Shown: one piece after another, positions 52,378-61,220 of the stretch
Layout: every line of letters begins with the position of its first letter
Position numbering within the stretch: the stretch's first letter is position 1
Assembly (NCBI GenBank): GCA_958296385.1
Contig: OY282494.1
Span: 2,083,537 to 2,147,536 of the forward strand
Reading direction: 5' to 3'
Source of the DNA: an uncultured Dehalococcoidia bacterium
Lineage (GTDB): Bacteria > Chloroflexota > Dehalococcoidia > Lucifugimonadales > UBA3495
Length of the DNA stretch: 64,000 nucleotides
Translations under genes and position numbers: made by a program
Notes under the pieces: model-generated
What the model saw: only the letters and a program-made list of their open reading frames with translations
Told to the model about the DNA's origin: nothing
The model's database searches: none

Positions 52378-52760
52378 TGACCGTCTCTGAAAACCCCGAA
52401 ATCGCGGCACCCGATGCAGATTGGGAACGGCATTGGAACACAATCTGCCTCGGTATAGTCACTATTGCAACGGCCGCGATTGGAGCTGCTTTCTTTGCCT
52501 CCGACCTCGGTACCGATATTACGTCGTGGCTAAAGCTCTTTCTGGCCCTGATTGCGATAGTGGCTTACGCCTGGGTAGTTGTCCTGGCCGGACACACTAT
52601 TTTAGCGGCGCCAGCCAGCCCGGAAGGTTCAGGAACCTCCAGACGACGCCGTACTCAGTATGTTTTCCTATGTTTCCTGTTGGAGTTATTCGCGTTGCTG
52701 GAGCTGCTTTTAATCAGGGTGTGGACTGATTACTTGAGCGCGCTTACGGCCACGCAATGA
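52377..52760 (+). CDS. Membrane protein of unknown function
   Basis: The 127-residue protein has an acidic N-terminus (MTVSENPEIAAPDADWERH) and three likely transmembrane helices, including CLGIVTIATAAIGAAFFA and LFLALIAIVAYAWVVVLAG. No family is recognised. It overlaps the previous gene and also the start of mobA (ATGA), so it may be read together with the Mo-cofactor genes, though no functional link is evident. Confidence 0.65.
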   Translation: MTVSENPEIAAPDADWERHWNTICLGIVTIATAAIGAAFFASDLGTDITSWLKLFLALIAIVAYAWVVVLAGHTILAAPASPEGSGTSRRRRTQYVFLCFLLELFALLELLLIRVWTDYLSALTATQ

Positions 52761-53368
52761 ACATCGCATCCCAAATTACTGCCGTCGTTCTGGCGGGGGG
52801 GCGCAGCCGCCGGTTGGGGCGGGATAAGGCTTTGGAGCCTTTTGGCGGGGAGCCGCTCATCCGCCGGGTGATTGGCCGGGCGGTTGATGCGGTTGATGCG
52901 GTTGACGTGGTGGTGGTGGTTGCCGACGCTGCGCGGGGCGCCGCTTTGCCGCTGGACGCAGCGCACCGGGTGGCCACGGACGTCTATCCTGATAGCGGCT
53001 CGCTGGGCGGCATCTATACCGGACTGAACGCCGCCCAAACCGACTGGTCGCTGGTGGTGGCCTGCGATATGCCTTTTCTATCTGCGCCATTGCTGTCCCA
53101 TCTGGCAACGCTGACCGACGGGGTGGACGCCATCGTGCCGGAGGTGGGCGGGCGGCCCGAACCAACTCACGCCCTCTACTCGCGTCGTTGTCTGCCGGCC
53201 ATCGAGGGCCGCCTGCGGGCCAACGAGTTGAAAATCGCCGGGTTCTTTGACGACATCGCCCTGCGGCTGGTGCCGGAAAGCGCGGTGCGGGAGTTTGACC
53301 CCGAATTGCGCAGCTTTTTCAACATCAACCGTCCTGATGATTTGGCCGCCGCGCTGGAGCTGGTCTGA
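52757..53368 (+). CDS. mobA: Molybdenum cofactor guanylyltransferase
   Basis: The 203-residue protein has the MobA nucleotide-binding motif VLAGGRSRRLGRDKAL (residues 11-26), DVYPDSGSLGGIYTGL and the catalytic VVACDMPFL. It attaches GMP to molybdopterin (or the tungsten form). A run of GTTGATGCG repeats encodes DAVDAVD, a local slippage-prone stretch. It begins an operon with a MoaD-like gene and an aldehyde ferredoxin oxidoreductase; each overlaps or touches the next. Confidence 0.93.
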   Translation: MNIASQITAVVLAGGRSRRLGRDKALEPFGGEPLIRRVIGRAVDAVDAVDVVVVVADAARGAALPLDAAHRVATDVYPDSGSLGGIYTGLNAAQTDWSLVVACDMPFLSAPLLSHLATLTDGVDAIVPEVGGRPEPTHALYSRRCLPAIEGRLRANELKIAGFFDDIALRLVPESAVREFDPELRSFFNINRPDDLAAALELV

Positions 53369-53706
53369 TGGCCGTTGGCAGCGCAACGGTTTGTATCAGC
53401 GTCGAGCTGTTCGGCACCGCCCGCATCAAGGCCGGTGTTGGCGTTGTGCCGCTGCGGGTTGACGCTCCGATGACGCTGGCGCAATTTGCCAGGGCGCTGG
53501 CGCAAGAATGTCCGGCCCTGCTGGGCAATGCCCTGTGCGCTGCTGATGCCGATTCCAACGCCGTCACCATCGCCGACGGTTACGCCCTGAATCGCAACGG
53601 GCTGGACTTTCTGCCCACCAATCCTATCTGCACCGATTACAATGCGCCGCTGGATTTGCGGGGCGGCGACGTCCTTTTGCTATTGTCCAACCAGGCCGGC
53701 GGGTGA
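53368..53706 (+). CDS. MoaD/ThiS-like sulfur carrier protein
   Basis: The 112-residue protein has a beta-grasp pattern (VCISVELFGTARIKAG, LRVDAPMTLAQFARAL, LDLRGGDVLLLLSNQAGG). It ends in Gly-Gly, needed for thiocarboxylate activation. It should donate sulfur for molybdopterin. It is longer than typical MoaD (about 80) because of an inserted middle part. Its placement between mobA and the oxidoreductase suggests it serves that enzyme's cofactor. Confidence 0.82.
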   Translation: MAVGSATVCISVELFGTARIKAGVGVVPLRVDAPMTLAQFARALAQECPALLGNALCAADADSNAVTIADGYALNRNGLDFLPTNPICTDYNAPLDLRGGDVLLLLSNQAGG

Positions 53707-55692
53707 ATGATGATGTCCAGTACAGCGGCGCCGGATGCGGGCGCAATCGGGAATGACGGGCGGCGGCACGGCTACCGGGGTTATGCGCTGGTGGTGAACT
53801 TGTCCACCGGGGAGTATCGTCGGGACCCGATTGCCCCGGCGCTGCTGCGCGCTGCTATCGGCGGGATTGGGCTGGGCGTGCGGCTGCTGCATCGCTACGG
53901 CGCGCCCGCCGTTGACTACCCCGGAGAGGAGATTGACGACGCCGAACGGCTGCGCCTGCTGGATGCGGCTTTTGACCCGGACAACCCGCTGATATTCACC
54001 ACCAGCCCGCTGGTCGGCACCCGGCTTACCACGTCCAGCAAGTTTGCCGTGCTGACCCGCTCGCCGCTGACCGGATTCATCGCCGATGGCCTGTCGTCCA
54101 GCCATCTGGCCGTAGAGCTGAAACGGGCTTGCGGCGATGCGCTGGTCATCACCGGGCGGGCGGCGCAGCCCACGCTGCTGCACATTGATACCGACGGCGT
54201 TCCCCATCTGCGGCCGGCGCACGACTTGATGGGGCTGTCCACGATGGACACCGAGGCGGCGGTGAAAGCGCGGCTGGACGACGGCGGCCGGCGGCCGGTG
54301 CGCGTGGCCAGCATCGGGCCGGCCGGCGAGCGGCTGGTGCGCTTTGCCAGCATCGCCAACGACGGCGGCCGGCAGGCCGGACGCTGCGGCCCCGGCGCAG
54401 TGATGGGCAGCAAAAATCTCAAGGCCATCGCCGTGCGCGGCAATCCGGACGACGACCCGCCGGCAGCCGACCCTGAGGGTCTGCGCCGCTACGCGCGGGA
54501 CTTGAGCCGCCGCAGTCTGGGCGCCGCCACCGCCAAGTATCGGGAGCTGGGCACCGTCGCCAACGTGTCCGTTTTCAACCGGCTGGGCACACTGCCCACG
54601 CGCAACTTTCAGCAGTCAACTTTCGAGCACGCCGAGGCCGTCAGCGGCGAGCTGCTACATCAAACCCGCGCTACCCGCACGGCGCACTGCGCCAACTGCA
54701 CCATCGGCTGCGAGAAAGTATTCTCGGTGTCAACCAAAGACGGCACCGGCCAGACCGACGCCGCCGGCGTCAGCGCGCGGCTGGAATACGAGAGCCTGTT
54801 CGCCCTGGGGCCGCTGGTTGGCGTGGGCGAACCCGATGCGGTAATCCGCGCCGTGCGCAAGTGCGATGAGCTGGGGATGGATACCATCTCGGCCGGCGGG
54901 GTCATCGCGTGGGCGCTGGAAACGGCGGAACGGGGACTGCTGCCGACGCTGAATCAGCCCCATAGCTCCGGCGCAACGGGCGCTGCGGATACGCCTTTGC
55001 AGTTCGGCGACGGCGCGACGGTGCTGGCCCTGCTGGACGACATCGGACACCGCCGGGGGTTCCTGGGCGGGCTGCTGGCCGACGGCGTGCGTCTGGCGGC
55101 GGCGCGCATCGGGGGAGATTCCGATGACTGGGCAATGCACGTCAAGGGGCTGGAGATGCCCGGCTACGAACCGCGCAGCCTCAAGACGATGGCCCTGGGC
55201 CTGGCCACCACGCCCCGGGGCGCGTGCCACAACCGCTCGTCCGCCTACGACGCCGACTTCTCTCCCGACGTGAACCGCCTGGAGGTGGACGACCGGCGCG
55301 GCCGCATCGCCGCCGCCAGCGAGGATTACTCCGCTGCGCTGGACTCCCTAATCTGGTGCAAGTTCCTGCGCCGGGCTTTCGGCGATTTCTGGGAGGAATC
55401 GGCAACGGTGTACCGGATGGTAACCGGGTGGGACGATTTCAACGCCGACGAACTGCGCCAGGCCGCCGCCCAAATCGCCGATTTAAAGAAAGCCTACAAC
55501 CAGCGCTGGGGCTGGCGGCGCAGCGACGACACGCTGCCCCCCCGCACGCTGACCGAACCGCTGCCCGACGGAGTAGCCGCCGGCACCGCCCTAACCCCCG
55601 CCGAACTGGACGGGATGATAGCCGACTACTACGCCGCGCGGGGATGGGGCGTAAATGGGCGGGTGGACGCCCTACCCCTAATGTCATTCTGA
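53707..55692 (+). CDS. Aldehyde ferredoxin oxidoreductase family protein
   Basis: The 661-residue protein matches the AOR family: N-terminal domain with FTTSPLVGTRLTTSSKFAV, GRCGPGAVMGSKNLKAIAVRG in parts, a 4Fe-4S cluster motif CANCTIGC (about residues 326-333) and a fourth Cys in LIWCKFLRRAF. Family members oxidise aldehydes with a tungsten or molybdenum bis-pterin. mobA and a MoaD-like gene are upstream. The last residues LPLMSF and the TGA come from copy 4 of the palindromic repeat, so the C-terminus was rewritten by it. Confidence 0.9.
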   Translation: MMMSSTAAPDAGAIGNDGRRHGYRGYALVVNLSTGEYRRDPIAPALLRAAIGGIGLGVRLLHRYGAPAVDYPGEEIDDAERLRLLDAAFDPDNPLIFTTSPLVGTRLTTSSKFAVLTRSPLTGFIADGLSSSHLAVELKRACGDALVITGRAAQPTLLHIDTDGVPHLRPAHDLMGLSTMDTEAAVKARLDDGGRRPVRVASIGPAGERLVRFASIANDGGRQAGRCGPGAVMGSKNLKAIAVRGNPDDDPPAADPEGLRRYARDLSRRSLGAATAKYRELGTVANVSVFNRLGTLPTRNFQQSTFEHAEAVSGELLHQTRATRTAHCANCTIGCEKVFSVSTKDGTGQTDAAGVSARLEYESLFALGPLVGVGEPDAVIRAVRKCDELGMDTISAGGVIAWALETAERGLLPTLNQPHSSGATGAADTPLQFGDGATVLALLDDIGHRRGFLGGLLADGVRLAAARIGGDSDDWAMHVKGLEMPGYEPRSLKTMALGLATTPRGACHNRSSAYDADFSPDVNRLEVDDRRGRIAAASEDYSAALDSLIWCKFLRRAFGDFWEESATVYRMVTGWDDFNADELRQAAAQIADLKKAYNQRWGWRRSDDTLPPRTLTEPLPDGVAAGTALTPAELDGMIADYYAARGWGVNGRVDALPLMSF

Positions 55693-55785
55693 GCGCAGCG
55701 AAGAATCTCGATGCCGTAGCAGATACTTTGGGGGAAACGCCGTTGCTACGCTATCGAGATTCTTCGCTGCGCTCAGAATGACAGT
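55680..55785. repeat. 106-bp palindromic intergenic repeat, copy 4
   Basis: Arms begin AATGTCATTCTGAGCGCAGC and end AATGACAGT. It overlaps the 3' end of the oxidoreductase gene and provides its stop codon, in the same reading phase as copy 1's partial arm does for the MFS gene. Confidence 0.88.
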
Positions 55786-55804
55786 GGGGGCAAAGAGTGC
55801 CGCC

Positions 55805-57301
55805 ATGAATCTCCTAACTCGCAAGCGTCACGGCGTCGTCTATACGCCGGTGCCAATCGTTGAATTAATCCTGGACAATGTTTTGCCGGCGGGCGGTGCT
55901 GAGCTGGCCGCCGCATCTGTCTGCGACCCGGCGTGCGGCGATGGCGCTTTTCTAACCGCCGTTGCCGAGCGTATTCTGGCCCGGCTGTCCCGCTCCGATG
56001 CTTTGGCGGCGTTGCGCCGGCTGGCCGGTTACGATATTGACCGGGCGGCGATCATTCGCTGCCGGGCGCAGCTGGATGGCGTGCTGGCGGGCCGCTATCC
56101 GGACGCCGGCGTGGATTGGAACTTGCAGGAGCGCAATGCTTTTGACCGCGCCGCTTTTCGGGATGACAACGGCCGCTTTACGCACATTGTCGGCAACCCG
56201 CCCTACGTGCGCGTGCAACATCTGGAGCAGGCGGGGCGGCGGCGCATCGCCGGGCAATGGAGCGTCATTCGCGGCGCAACCGACTTGTATCTCATATTCT
56301 ACGAGCTGGGGCTTGACCTGCTGGGCGGCGGCGGCGTGCTGGGCTACATTGCGCCGTCCAGCTGGCTGCGGTCACAATCGGGTGCGCCCCTGCGCCGTAT
56401 GCTGTCCGGCACGCATCGGGTGCGCCGCATCATAGATTTCAGCGAGCATCAGGTTTTTGATAACGTTACCACCTACACCGCCATTACGGTTATCCAAAAG
56501 GACGGTATGCCGTCGGATATTCCGGTAGCCAGGTATGACGGCGCCCGGTTCAGCGACGCCGGCGTTATTGCGCTGCCCGCCGCCGGAGCGTCAAGCCCCT
56601 GGGTTGCCGCAACGGACGGGGAACGCCGGCGGATGCAGCAACTGGCCGCCCGCGGCCCGCGTCTAAAGGATATAGCCGACATACACGTGGGCATCCAGAC
56701 GCTGGCGGACAGCGTGTTTATCCGGCCCGTAACCGGAGCGGATTCCGGCTATCTGTACTGCCCAAGTGAGAACGGTACGATGGGGCTGGAACGCTGGATT
56801 ATGCGGGATGTCGTCAAGGCATCGGTTATGAGAGATGGGCATGACCCGGTGCGGCGGGCGGTAATCTTTCCCTACGACCGCCGGGGCCGGCTGCTGCCGG
56901 AGGACTATCTGGCGGTCAACGCGCCGGCCGCCTACCGCTGGCTGTCGGACAACAAGGCCCGGCTGCTGGGCCGGGATAAAGGACAATTCAGCCCGTCGCG
57001 GTGGTACGCTTTTGGCCGCCACGTATCCATAACGTCCGGCTTTGGCGACAAGATTTTGACCTCCGGGATGAACCGCCGCCCCAACTTTCAGCCTTGCCCG
57101 GACCCGGCGGCGACTTTCTACTCCGGCTACTGCATCAAGGCGAAACCCGGCGTTGACCAGGCGCGCTTGCTGGATGCGCTGAACTCGGATGATATGGAGT
57201 TTTTCATCCGGCAGACCAGCCGGCCGTACCAGGGGGGCTGGATGTCCTACGCCAAGTCGTTCATCAAGGATTATCCGGTGCCGCCGAACGCGCTGCTATA
57301 A
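55805..57301 (+). CDS. N6-adenine DNA methyltransferase, Eco57I/TaqI type
   Basis: The 498-residue protein has the class gamma order: GVVYTPVPIVELIL, SAM motif DPACGDGAFL (about 41-50), the acidic YDID, catalytic NPPY (132-135) and a C-terminal TaqI-like specificity part (LKDIADIHVGIQTLADSVFI in parts, ending YPVPPNALL). It methylates adenine at an unknown site. No restriction endonuclease is adjacent, so it may be an orphan. Start ATG 55805; the longer frame begins inside the repeat. It overlaps the end of convergent rsmG by 6 bases. Confidence 0.87.
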   Translation: MNLLTRKRHGVVYTPVPIVELILDNVLPAGGAELAAASVCDPACGDGAFLTAVAERILARLSRSDALAALRRLAGYDIDRAAIIRCRAQLDGVLAGRYPDAGVDWNLQERNAFDRAAFRDDNGRFTHIVGNPPYVRVQHLEQAGRRRIAGQWSVIRGATDLYLIFYELGLDLLGGGGVLGYIAPSSWLRSQSGAPLRRMLSGTHRVRRIIDFSEHQVFDNVTTYTAITVIQKDGMPSDIPVARYDGARFSDAGVIALPAAGASSPWVAATDGERRRMQQLAARGPRLKDIADIHVGIQTLADSVFIRPVTGADSGYLYCPSENGTMGLERWIMRDVVKASVMRDGHDPVRRAVIFPYDRRGRLLPEDYLAVNAPAAYRWLSDNKARLLGRDKGQFSPSRWYAFGRHVSITSGFGDKILTSGMNRRPNFQPCPDPAATFYSGYCIKAKPGVDQARLLDALNSDDMEFFIRQTSRPYQGGWMSYAKSFIKDYPVPPNALL

Positions 57302-58015
57302 CGGCTGTTTGGCCGGCACGCCTACCCGCCGGGGGTATTGGCGCGGGGTGCCGCGCGTTTTGGCCACTTGCACCAGCCAGCGGTTGGCCGGCAGGGGCGG
57401 CGCTACTGCGTCAACGGAATGGACGCCGGCGATGCGCCCGCCTACGGCGTCCAGAGCAGACCCGGCGGCGGCGGCTTCGGATGGCCCGTCCTGCCCTTTC
57501 CAGGCCAGCAGATGGCCGCGCACCCGGCACAGCGGCAGGGCGTACTCAATCAGCACCGGCAGTCGGGCCACGCCCCTGGCCAACGCTGCGTCAAATTCGC
57601 CCCGGTAGCCGGGACGGTGGGCTAATTCCTCGGCGCGCAGGGTTAGCACTTCCACGTCCGGCAGTTCCAGCGCGGCTACCAGGCGTTCCATAAACTGCGT
57701 CTTTTTGCCCACCGATTCGGCCAGGGTGAGCCGGATTCCGGGGAAAGCGATTTTGAGGGGGATGCCCGGAAAGCCGGCGCCGGCGCCAATGTCAACGACC
57801 CGCATCCCCTCGGGCCAATCGGGAATCGCCAGCGTTGCGGTGAGTGAGTCCAGATAGTGCCGGATTTGCACTTCGTCCGGGCCGGTAACGGACGTCAGAT
57901 TGGCGCGTTGGTTGCCATCGGCCAGCAGGCGGGTGTATTCGGCGAATTGGGCCAGCTGCGCGTCGCTAAGCGTCAAGCCCAATCGTTGGGAATGTTCGGC
58001 CAGCAGTTCCATCAT
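57296..58015 (-). CDS. rsmG: 16S rRNA (guanine-N7)-methyltransferase RsmG
   Basis: The 239-residue protein has the GidB/RsmG signature: ANLTSVTGPDEVQIRHYLDSL in parts, the SAM motif VVDIGAGAGFPGIPLKI, LAESVGKKTQFM and ARGVARLPVLIEY. It methylates G527 of 16S rRNA. Its ATG overlaps the enolase stop by 4 bases, so the two are coupled. Confidence 0.96.
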   Translation of the reverse strand: MMELLAEHSQRLGLTLSDAQLAQFAEYTRLLADGNQRANLTSVTGPDEVQIRHYLDSLTATLAIPDWPEGMRVVDIGAGAGFPGIPLKIAFPGIRLTLAESVGKKTQFMERLVAALELPDVEVLTLRAEELAHRPGYRGEFDAALARGVARLPVLIEYALPLCRVRGHLLAWKGQDGPSEAAAAGSALDAVGGRIAGVHSVDAVAPPLPANRWLVQVAKTRGTPRQYPRRVGVPAKQPL

Positions 58016-59331
58016 TGGGCCAAAAACCGGGCGAACACGTCCCGTCCGGCAAACCGGGCGTGCTCGCCGAGTTCCTCCTCAATTCGCAGCAGTTGGTTGT
58101 ACTTGGCCAGGCGCTCGGAGCGGGTGATGGAGCCAATCTTGATCTGGCCGGCGCCGGTGGCTACGGCGAGGTCGGCGATGGTGGTGTCCTCGGTTTCGCC
58201 GGAGCGGGCGGAGATGACGGGCAGGTAGCCGCGCTGCCGGGCCAGGCGCACGGTGTCCAGCGTTTCGGTGAGCGTGCCAATCTGATTCGGCTTGACCAGA
58301 ATGGCGTTGGCGATGCCCCGGTCGGCGCCCATCGCTAGCCGCTGCGGGTTGGTGGTGAACAGGTCATCGCCAATCAGCTGCGTACTCGTCCCCAGCCGCT
58401 CGGTCAGATAGGCCCAGCCGTCCCAATCGTCCTCGCCGGCGCCGTCCTCAATGGAGATTATCGGGTAAGTTCCGGCCCAGTGCGCCAGCAGGTCGGCCAA
58501 TTCCGTGGCGGAGAAAGTGCGCCTTTCGGCTTGCAGCGTGTAGCCGCCGGCGGCGTCCCTAAACTCGGTGGCGGCCACGTCAATGCCGATGGCGATGTCG
58601 CCGTCGCGGGCGCAGCGATACCCGGCCAGGCGGGTGGCGTCGTGGAGCAGTCCCAGCGCGTCCTCGTGGCAGGGCAGCGGCGGGCCGTAGCCGCCCTCGT
58701 CGGCAACGCCGTGTCCATAGGGGCCGGTTTGCGTCAGGATGCGCCCCACCGCCCGATGCACGTCAACGGCCATCCGCAGCGCCGCGCGGTAGGTTGGCGC
58801 GCCGATGGGGATGGCCAGAAAATCCTGCATATCCAGCCCGCCCGCCGCGTGCCGCCCGCCGCTGATGATGTTGACCATCGGCAGCGGCAGCAGGGTTGCG
58901 GATTCGCCGCCGAGATGCCGGTAGAGGGGGATGCCGGCGGCGTGGGCAGACGCGCGGGCGGCGGCCAGCGAAACGCCGAGAATGGCGTTGGCCCCCAGCC
59001 GCGACTTGTTGGACGTGCCATCCAGCTCGCGCAGTAGAGCATCCAGAGCGGCTTGTTCGGATGCGTCGGCGGGATTATCGCCGGCCAGCGCCGGGGCAAT
59101 GACGTCGTTCACGGCGGCCACCGCCCGCAGCACGCCCTTGCCGTCGTAGCGCGTCGGGTTGCCATCGCGCAGCTCAACGGCCTCATGCCGCCCGGTGGAC
59201 GCCCCGGAGGGCACGATAGCCCGCCCCAAAGCGCCGCCCCGCAGCCGCAAATCCACCTCAACAGTAGGGTTGCCGCGCGAATCCAGCACCTCACGGGCGT
59301 GGATGGCGGCGATGTGCGTTGCATCAGGCAT
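58012..59331 (-). CDS. eno: Enolase
   Basis: The 439-residue enzyme starts MPDATHIAAIHAREVLDSRG. It has PSGASTGRHEAVELRDG, the metal ligands Asp/Glu/Asp (IGIDVAATEF, ISIEDGAGEDDWDGW, LIGDDLF) and the catalytic Lys region NAILVKPNQIGTLTE, followed by SARSGETEDTTIADLAV. It is the glycolytic 2-phosphoglycerate dehydratase. AGGA lies 7 bases before the ATG; a TTG two codons earlier is possible. Confidence 0.97.
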   Translation of the reverse strand: MPDATHIAAIHAREVLDSRGNPTVEVDLRLRGGALGRAIVPSGASTGRHEAVELRDGNPTRYDGKGVLRAVAAVNDVIAPALAGDNPADASEQAALDALLRELDGTSNKSRLGANAILGVSLAAARASAHAAGIPLYRHLGGESATLLPLPMVNIISGGRHAAGGLDMQDFLAIPIGAPTYRAALRMAVDVHRAVGRILTQTGPYGHGVADEGGYGPPLPCHEDALGLLHDATRLAGYRCARDGDIAIGIDVAATEFRDAAGGYTLQAERRTFSATELADLLAHWAGTYPIISIEDGAGEDDWDGWAYLTERLGTSTQLIGDDLFTTNPQRLAMGADRGIANAILVKPNQIGTLTETLDTVRLARQRGYLPVISARSGETEDTTIADLAVATGAGQIKIGSITRSERLAKYNQLLRIEEELGEHARFAGRDVFARFLAQ

Positions 59332-59432
59332 AGTCAATCCTGCGGCGCGGCGGCCGGGGTAGGGTGGTTACGATTATACATAGGCCGGCGTATAATGGCG
59401 GCAGCAGGCTGAATCTCATATTGAGGCTAACG

Positions 59433-60002
59433 ATGACTACGCTAAAACCCCGATTGATGACCGCCGACGAATTTCTGGAGATGGCCCAAGTTCCCGGCAA
59501 ACGGTTTGAGCTAATCCGCGGGGTACTGACGGAGAAAAAAGTGCCTACCGGAAACCCGCACGCTATAACCGTATTACGAACCGGCGGCTTGCTGTTCCAG
59601 TACACGGAGGCCGCAGACTACGGCGATGCCATGTCCGGCGAACCCGGCTACCGGCTGGAAAGCAACCCCGACACCGTGCTTTGCCCCGACGTGGCGTGGT
59701 TTGCCCCCGGACGCATCCCGCCCGGCACTACCGGCTTTCCCAACCTGACGCCCGACTTGTGCATCGAGGTAGCCTCGCCCACTAACAACCGTTCCGACCG
59801 GCTGCTGTCGGACAAGGCGCAGACGTGGCTCAATTTCGGCGCGCGCGTCGTGTGGGTGCTCTATCCGGCAACGACGACGGTAGAAATCTACCGGCCCGGA
59901 ATGTCCCCGACGGTGTTGACCGAGGATGACATCCTGGACGGCGGGGCGCTGCTGCCCGGATTTAGTGTACCCGTTTGGCAGCTGTTCCGCCGTCAGAGAT
60001 AG
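59433..60002 (+). CDS. Uma2-family PD-(D/E)xK nuclease-like protein
   Basis: The 189-residue protein begins MTTLKPRLMTADEFLEM and has GKRFELIRGVL (first acidic residue), NPDTVLCPDVAWF (Asp) and DLCIEVASPTNNRSDRLLSDKAQTW in parts (Glu-x-Lys region), then FGARVVWVLYP. This is the Uma2 pattern, common in Cyanobacteria and Chloroflexota, with a restriction-endonuclease-like fold. Role unknown. The ATG at 59433 is chosen because upstream residues are not typical. Confidence 0.85.
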   Translation: MTTLKPRLMTADEFLEMAQVPGKRFELIRGVLTEKKVPTGNPHAITVLRTGGLLFQYTEAADYGDAMSGEPGYRLESNPDTVLCPDVAWFAPGRIPPGTTGFPNLTPDLCIEVASPTNNRSDRLLSDKAQTWLNFGARVVWVLYPATTTVEIYRPGMSPTVLTEDDILDGGALLPGFSVPVWQLFRRQR

Positions 60003-60035
60003 GCCGTCTGCCCAGAGTGGGCCAGCGGGAAACGG

Positions 60036-60743
60036 TTAGCCGTGGCCCTCGGATTTGATGTCGTTAAAGGTGACGCGGAGCATGAGCGCGTCGGTTTCGT
60101 TTTTCCACTGGTGATGCTCCCCCGGCGGCACCAGCACGGCATCGCCGGCGGTTACGGTGTAGTCCTGGCCCGATACGGTCAGCGTGCCGGTTCCCTCCAG
60201 CACGAACACGGTATGCTCCCACTCGTGGTTATGCCCGCCGGTATCAGGGTGGCTCACGGCGCCCGGTTGCATCGCCCCGTTGTACAGCATCAGGTAATTC
60301 GGGCAGCCGTCGCGCCCGCCCAGCAGCGTATGGCCGGTGTCGGCGTCCAGGTCGGCGTGATTGCGGATGACCGGCGGCGCCCCGCTCCCCACCTCGCTGC
60401 CGCCGGGCCGCGCATTGCCGCTGGCCGCCGATATAGGATTGATTTCAATGCGCCGGATGTTGCCATCGCCGCCGTCGTTGCGGGTAACGTGGTCAACCAG
60501 CGGCGGAATAAACATCGCATCACCGGCCTTGACCGGGTATTCCTTGCCGTCGGCCACCAGCGTACCGCTGCCCTCGATGATATAAACCTCATGCTCCCAC
60601 TCGTGAATGTGGTGCGAGCTGGCGCCGCCGGGCTCAATGACCGAGTAGGCCAGCGTAACCAGCGGCGGATTGTCGTCCGCGCTGATGAGGCGGGCCGGCG
60701 CATCGGACGGATAATCTTTGATGTTGCGAATCAGGGGTTCCAT
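60036..60743 (-). CDS. Two-domain cupin protein
   Basis: The 235-residue protein contains two similar cupin barrels. The first has SSHHIHEWEHEVYIIEGSG and the second GGHNHEWEHTVFVLEGTG; each provides His/His/Glu metal ligands, followed by PPLVDH and PPGEHH for the last ligand. Such bicupins can be dioxygenases or isomerases, but no specific match is clear. AAGGAG stands 8 bases before the ATG at 60743. Confidence 0.85.
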   Translation of the reverse strand: MEPLIRNIKDYPSDAPARLISADDNPPLVTLAYSVIEPGGASSHHIHEWEHEVYIIEGSGTLVADGKEYPVKAGDAMFIPPLVDHVTRNDGGDGNIRRIEINPISAASGNARPGGSEVGSGAPPVIRNHADLDADTGHTLLGGRDGCPNYLMLYNGAMQPGAVSHPDTGGHNHEWEHTVFVLEGTGTLTVSGQDYTVTAGDAVLVPPGEHHQWKNETDALMLRVTFNDIKSEGHG

Positions 60744-60871
60744 TTGCGGGCTCCTTAAATGATGGTGGTAATGGCGCCACCGACAGCCGGCAGCGCAACC
60801 GATTATACGGGCCGGAGCGCAGCGTGTCATTCGCTAATTGTCACTCTGAACAACCCCGGTATTCCTAATGT

Positions 60872-61069
60872 ATGCTGGGAGAGGTGGGGAAGTACGGGCC
60901 GGTGAACTGGAACGCGGGTCTGCATTCGCGGCTGCATGGCAAGCTGAATCGTCTGGGGCGACGGACGAATGGGTACACTAAAAGCGTGACGATGCTGGTG
61001 TATTCCATTTTGCTGGCCTGCTGGTACGCCAGGGGCGGGCGTTGCCAATTCAATATCCGCACGTATTAA
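60872..61069 (+). pseudogene. Possible remnant of an IS1-like transposase 3' end
   Basis: The 65-codon frame holds NAGLHSRLHGKLNRLGRRTN followed by GYTKSVTMLVYSILLACW. This resembles the end of IS1-family transposases, where a LRxRLxRLxRRTxxFSKS pattern is followed by a hydrophobic helix. The rest of a transposase is absent and no terminal repeats were found. The gap between the cupin and the MaoC gene (about 475 bases) has nothing else. Confidence 0.4.
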
Positions 61070-61220
61070 GAATACCGCCTCTTGCAAATCCGGTTGCAAA
61101 CTTGACTATAAAGTGGTGGCTGCGAAAGCGGCAAGGCGTGCCGCCATACCGCCGCCGTTCCGGTTATACTTATGCCAGTAAATCATCCCGGCCCACGCCC
61201 ATTTGACGAGGATAACCAGT

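Larger units (their letters stand above)
51541..52400. repeat. Tandem duplication of a small-membrane-protein unit
   Basis: A unit of about 425 bases is present twice in a row (about 51541-51964 and 51971-52400). Each begins with CACGGCGGGCGGCGGCGAAT, has a -10-like TATGAT (51589 and 52020) and GGCAAGGGGAGGGCAAG before a 97-residue gene, and ends in the first codons of a second gene. In the first unit that second gene is cut short. Confidence 0.85.
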
